Positions 33,152 through 35,280 of a stretch of 35,280 nucleotides of DNA are shown in pieces. The position numbers and the translations under genes were made by a program. The notes beneath the pieces are model-generated. The model ran no database searches. It was not told the DNA's origin and saw only the letters and a list, made by a program, of their open reading frames with translations. Within the stretch, counting starts at the first letter, position 1. The number at the start of each line of letters is the position of its first letter. This stretch comes from JBFWNG01 sp050251195 (GTDB taxonomy: Bacteria > Bdellovibrionota_B > Oligoflexia > Oligoflexales > Oligoflexaceae): positions 1-35,280 of the forward strand of contig JBFWNG010000023.1 of assembly GCA_050251195.1 (NCBI GenBank). The letters are read 5' to 3'.

Positions 33152-33315
33152 GTTACCAGCTCCATCGGCTCGCTAGCGTCGCCAGGACAGAAGATACAGA
33201 AAACCGCCAGTTAGCGGTTCGACCAGACTAGTCCGCCACCACTCACACTTCCAATAAAATCAATACATTGCAACCAAAAACCCCGTCCGATTCGGACGGG
33301 GTGGACGATATTTTG
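33152..33315 (+). repeat. cassette boundary B (full right end, tmRNA-like core, left end)
   Basis: 33152-33242 matches boundary C at 35037-35130 nearly throughout: GTTACCAGCTCCATCGG, CGCCAGGACAGAAGATACA, ACCGCCAGTTAGCGGTTCGA, CCAGACTAG and CCGCCACCAC. 33233-33315 then matches the left end of boundary A: CCAATAAAATCAA, a perfect hairpin CCCCGTCCG (33281-33289) / CGGACGGGG (33293-33301), and TGGACGAT. On the minus strand the hairpin is followed by TTTTTGG and so can act as a terminator, shielding the cassette from leftward transcription. Confidence 0.85.
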
Positions 33316-33328
33316 AACGTCTTTTTAA

Positions 33329-33371
33329 TGTCATATATATTTGACATTGTCATATATTTATGACATATATT
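33329..33371 (+). promoter_or_regulatory. promoter and double operator of the second HigBA
   Basis: Two inverted repeats lie side by side: TGTCATATATATTTGACA (33329-33346) and TGTCATATATTTATGACA (33348-33365), the second perfect with 7-bp arms. TTGACA (33341-33346) can serve as -35 and CATATA or TATATT (33364-33371) as -10. The start would fall at or near the ATG at 33376; there is no ribosome site. Confidence 0.7.
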
Positions 33372-33375
33372 AACA

Positions 33376-33694
33376 ATGAAGCTGATCCGGATGCACAAGA
33401 CTGTAGAGAAGACGCTGCAAGATTGGCCATTGCAAGTCAAAACTGAATTAGCGGATCCTAACACTGTTGGCTTCGGGCCAGACCATTGGCATGCCCGCTA
33501 GCAAGCCAATGACAAGCGCAGCGTCGGGAGTTTACGAACTTAGGATCAAAGACCGTTCAGGCCAGTTTCGGGTCTTTTATATCTCGAAACACGTTGATGC
33601 CATCTTGGTCTTTCACGCTTTCAAGAAGAAAACTCAAGCAACCCCTAAACAGGAAATTCAAGTTGCGAAAAATAGATTGAAGGACATGATATGA
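33376..33694 (+). pseudogene. HigB2-type toxin gene (Gp49-like), frameshifted
   Basis: From ATG 33376 one frame reads MKLIRMHKTVEKTLQDWPLQ and then VKTELADP before losing similarity. The next frame picks up as GQTIGMPASKPMTSAASGVY, then ELRIKDRSGQFRVFY and ILVFHAFKKKTQATPKQEIQ. Together they make a normal Gp49/HigB2 toxin of about 105 residues, split by a single-base indel between about 33440 and 33470. The toxin is probably dead, unless programmed frameshifting occurs. The stop overlaps the antitoxin ATG (ATGA, 33691-33694). Confidence 0.78.
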
Positions 33695-33978
33695 GCAAGC
33701 CATTTATCGAAGTAAAGAACATCCGTCAACTTTGCAAGCTTATAGGCCTACCGAACTCACACGCGGCGCGCATCGAAGTCCGGCGCGATCTTGTCGTTGC
33801 AATTTATAATCGCATCAAGGAAAAGGAGCTCACCCATGTTGAGGCAGCAAAATTGGCAGGAGTCGGAAGAACTGTGATCACAGCCATTGTCAACGGCAAC
33901 ATAGGGAAAATCTCCACCGATAAGTTAATTGAAATTGCTGACCGTATCGGATTAAGTATCCATATTAACGTCGCTTGA
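33691..33978 (+). CDS. HigA2-type antitoxin (HTH)
   Basis: 95 residues. It contains an XRE-like helix-turn-helix, LTHVEAAKLAGVGRTVITAI, then VNGNIGKISTDKLIEIADRIG. AAGGA lies about eight bases upstream. It overlaps the broken toxin gene by four bases and should bind the double palindrome at 33329-33365. It is intact, so it may persist as an orphan anti-toxin or repressor. Confidence 0.85.
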   Translation: MSKPFIEVKNIRQLCKLIGLPNSHAARIEVRRDLVVAIYNRIKEKELTHVEAAKLAGVGRTVITAIVNGNIGKISTDKLIEIADRIGLSIHINVA

Positions 33979-34085
33979 GAGTTTCTTAAATCTCGAAACC
34001 GGATCTTCACGGAATAATCCAATGTCAAGTTCTTTAAATATCGCGAATCAAGACCTTTGGTCTATGTGTGGCGCTGATCCAAATC

Positions 34086-34226
34086 CTTCAGAGATCTCGT
34101 CAGGTCAAGGACGAAGAGTACCAATGGTGTTACGCGATCCTCGAAGAACTCGCCAAAATGCTTACTGGCCTTAGCAAATCGGTTGAAAACATACGCAAGG
34201 ATGATAACAACGCGATCAATAGGTGA
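34086..34226 (+). pseudogene. four-helix-bundle (IVS) protein, C-terminal remnant
   Basis: The frame ending at TGA 34224 reads LQRSRQVKDEEYQWCYAILE, then ELAKMLTGLSKSVENIRKDD. This is the last 45 or so residues of the same family as 22731-23126 (LSKMLTALIRSVDNLK there). The first two-thirds is missing and there is no start codon. Between 33979 and 34085 nothing else is seen. Confidence 0.7.
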
Positions 34227-34326
34227 TGCCTTTTTCGGGGATTTCGCTTCACCAGTTTTCTGTTCGTAACAGTCGATCGATGCTAGAATCGAACAGTCAA
34301 TCATTACGAACTTTAGGCGATCATGC

Positions 34327-34332
34327 TATAAT
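34327..34332 (+). promoter_or_regulatory. -10 element before the 34374 lipoprotein gene
   Basis: A perfect TATAAT lies 41 bases before the ATG at 34374. The -35 is not clear (TTACGA about 18 bases upstream). A GAGGA ribosome site follows at about 34362. Confidence 0.4.
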
Positions 34333-34373
34333 ATTCTGAAGGAAAAAATTGCTATTCATAAAAGAGGATCCTT

Positions 34374-34922
34374 ATGCAAGGTCGCGCTAGATCGATAATA
34401 GGCATCATATTAATAGCAGGCACCCTCGGTTGTAAGAATAGAAACTCGGGAGCCTCACAAGCAAAGGGTCTCCCATCTGGGGAGGACAAAGATACTATAA
34501 TTGAGGGCATGATCTCGGGCCTTTGTTCCCCCGATTCCGAAGACCCGAATCCGGCCGATCTCCTGGATAAAGTTTGGCAATGCGTATCTCGAGCTGCTGT
34601 TCAAGGCAACTTTAATACATCTTACTATGATGTGACTTTTCAGTACGATAGCCAGATTCCTAGCGTTATACGTGGCAAACAGGTTTACGAAGACGGACAA
34701 GTACAGTCAGTCCTATACGAAGTAAGAAATGGTGGTGGAATAGCAGCAAAGGATAATCACGGCCAGGCCGTACTGCTGCGTCAGCTTGTGATGAATAAGG
34801 GAGTGCTGTATGAATCTGTTATGGCCACGAAGGGTGTTTTCGTCAAGCAAATTGCCGAAACTTGTCACACAAATTCCCCTATGGGTATAGTTGAATTAAG
34901 CAAATGTAACCCTAAGCAATAG
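34374..34922 (+). CDS. lipoprotein (CKxR / SQAKG type)
   Basis: 182 residues; GAGGA precedes the ATG by about seven bases. Lipobox GTLGC (Cys20), then KNRNSGASQAKG, nearly the same post-lipidation sequence as the protein at 30554. The mature domain keeps the four Cys (GLCSP, WQCVS, TCHTN, KCNPK). It is predicted to be a lipid-anchored, disulfide-bearing envelope or surface protein. It is the last cargo gene of the second 1.9-kb cassette and has its own promoter. Confidence 0.85.
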   Translation: MQGRARSIIGIILIAGTLGCKNRNSGASQAKGLPSGEDKDTIIEGMISGLCSPDSEDPNPADLLDKVWQCVSRAAVQGNFNTSYYDVTFQYDSQIPSVIRGKQVYEDGQVQSVLYEVRNGGGIAAKDNHGQAVLLRQLVMNKGVLYESVMATKGVFVKQIAETCHTNSPMGIVELSKCNPKQ

Positions 34923-35036
34923 CTTGAGTACTTTGACGTGCCCAGGTGAAACTGATCCGCCTTTTGTGATATAGGAATCGACTGTCACAATGGCGGCGCA
35001 GAATCTCTCACTTCTAGATAAAAAAACCGTAGATAA

Positions 35037-35147
35037 GTTACCAACTCCATCGGTTTCGGCTAGCTTCGCCAGGACAAAAGATACAAAAAGCCGCCAGTTA
35101 GCGGTTCGACCAGACTAGCCCCGCCTCCACTTTCGCGCCAGCGAAAG
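35037..35147 (+). repeat. cassette boundary C and far att-like end of the tmRNA island
   Basis: 35037-35130 repeats boundary B (GTTACCAACTCCATCGG, CGCCAGGACAAAAGATACA, CGCCAGTTAGCGGTTCGACC, CCGCCTCCAC). It is then followed not by a cassette left end but by the stem-loop found after tmRNA: ACTTTCGC-GCCA-GCGAAAGT (35129-35148), then CCTCTATC. This is what the right end of an array inserted at ssrA would look like. Confidence 0.8.
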
Positions 35148-35180
35148 TCCTCTATCAACTCATATATGGTCCAGCCGCAC
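35148..35180. repeat. 33-bp partner of the inverted repeat at 26458
   Basis: It is identical in 31 of 33 bases to the reverse complement of 26458-26490. It begins within the stem-loop tail and reaches into the flanking DNA. Confidence 0.9.
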
Positions 35181-35280
35181 CGTCAAGGGGTTCCTTTACA
35201 ATTGATTCGATAGAATAAGATGCGTTCATATATCCGGCGTCTTTTCTAGGGATCACTCCCTGCGCCTTATTGGGATCTGC
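35155..35280 (-). CDS. possible C-terminal end of a flanking gene (partial, runs off the right edge)
   Basis: From the right edge the minus strand is open for 41 codons, ending QPLDG-like ...KEPLDGAAGPYMS and TGA at 35155-35157; the other two minus frames stop early. The last residues (AAGPYMS) lie inside the 33-bp repeat, whose other copy also encodes AAGPYMS. Too short to assign. If real, it is the first chromosomal gene beyond the island. Confidence 0.35.
   Translation of the reverse strand, partial: ADPNKAQGVIPRKDAGYMNASYSIESIVKEPLDGAAGPYMS

Noticed and set aside
33152..33242. A tRNA or second tmRNA gene at the boundary repeats
   Set aside because: GGTTCGACC and CCGCCTCCA resemble a T arm and acceptor end, but no matching 5' acceptor, D arm or anticodon arm can be drawn.
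31277..35147. Integron attC sites
   Set aside because: The boundary repeats contain GTTA-type motifs but no properly paired R''/R' and L''/L' boxes (GTTRRRY/RYYYAAC), and there is no integron integrase in the window.

Overview
The window reads as chromosomal DNA of a Gram-negative, flagellated bacterium. The best guess is Bdellovibrionota/Oligoflexia or a neighbouring former deltaproteobacterial lineage. The reasons are the housekeeping gene set, many lipoproteins, a FliG, a DUF4175-like membrane protein, an archaeal-type ProRS, and a tmRNA whose likely tag is GNDYALAA. Phylum assignment is inference; the 76 readable bases of 16S are too few to decide.

Region 1 (1-22.1 kb) is conserved core. 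It opens with the 5' end of a 16S rRNA gene on the minus strand, its boxA-like leader and a strong TTGACA/TATATG promoter with an A/T-rich UP-like tract. Directly upstream of that promoter lies a four-copy 35-bp tandem repeat. Core genes follow: two lipoproteins (one with a VWA domain), EttA, a cysteine desulfurase/ApaH-like phosphatase pair, ProS, an SGNH-hydrolase-like exported protein, an HTH-only LysR-type protein, an exported protein, a ClpX-like ATPase without the zinc domain, FadE, FliG, MltD, a Cys/Met-metabolism PLP enzyme, and a DUF4175-like protein translationally coupled to an alpha/beta-hydrolase whose nucleophile serine is replaced by glycine.

Region 2 (22.17-35.2 kb) is a mosaic accessory island anchored at the 3' end of the tmRNA gene. 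It carries four toxin-antitoxin-type operons (HigBA, TumE/TumA, AbiEi/AbiEii, and a second HigBA whose toxin is frameshifted). It also carries an ExE-type ADP-ribosyltransferase next to a lipoprotein, four small lipoproteins that begin Cys-Lys-x-Arg at the lipidation site, an intact IS with three or more decayed relatives, two remnants of the same tyrosine-recombinase C-terminus, a GNAT relic, two 23S-IVS/four-helix-bundle genes (one a remnant) and a proline iminopeptidase.

The most interesting structure is at 31.3-35.15 kb. Two successive segments of about 1.9 kb each hold one TA module. Both begin with the same roughly 80-bp left end (CCGCCTCCAC-like core, then a hairpin) and both finish with the same roughly 90-bp right end, whose final bases resemble the tmRNA 3' end. 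The far end repeats the stem-loop that follows tmRNA, with compensatory stem changes. I read this as tandem accretion of small, integrase-less cassettes at ssrA. In all four TA operons the first gene has no Shine-Dalgarno sequence, and its promoter sits so that transcription should begin at or next to the start codon, with an inverted-repeat operator inside the promoter.
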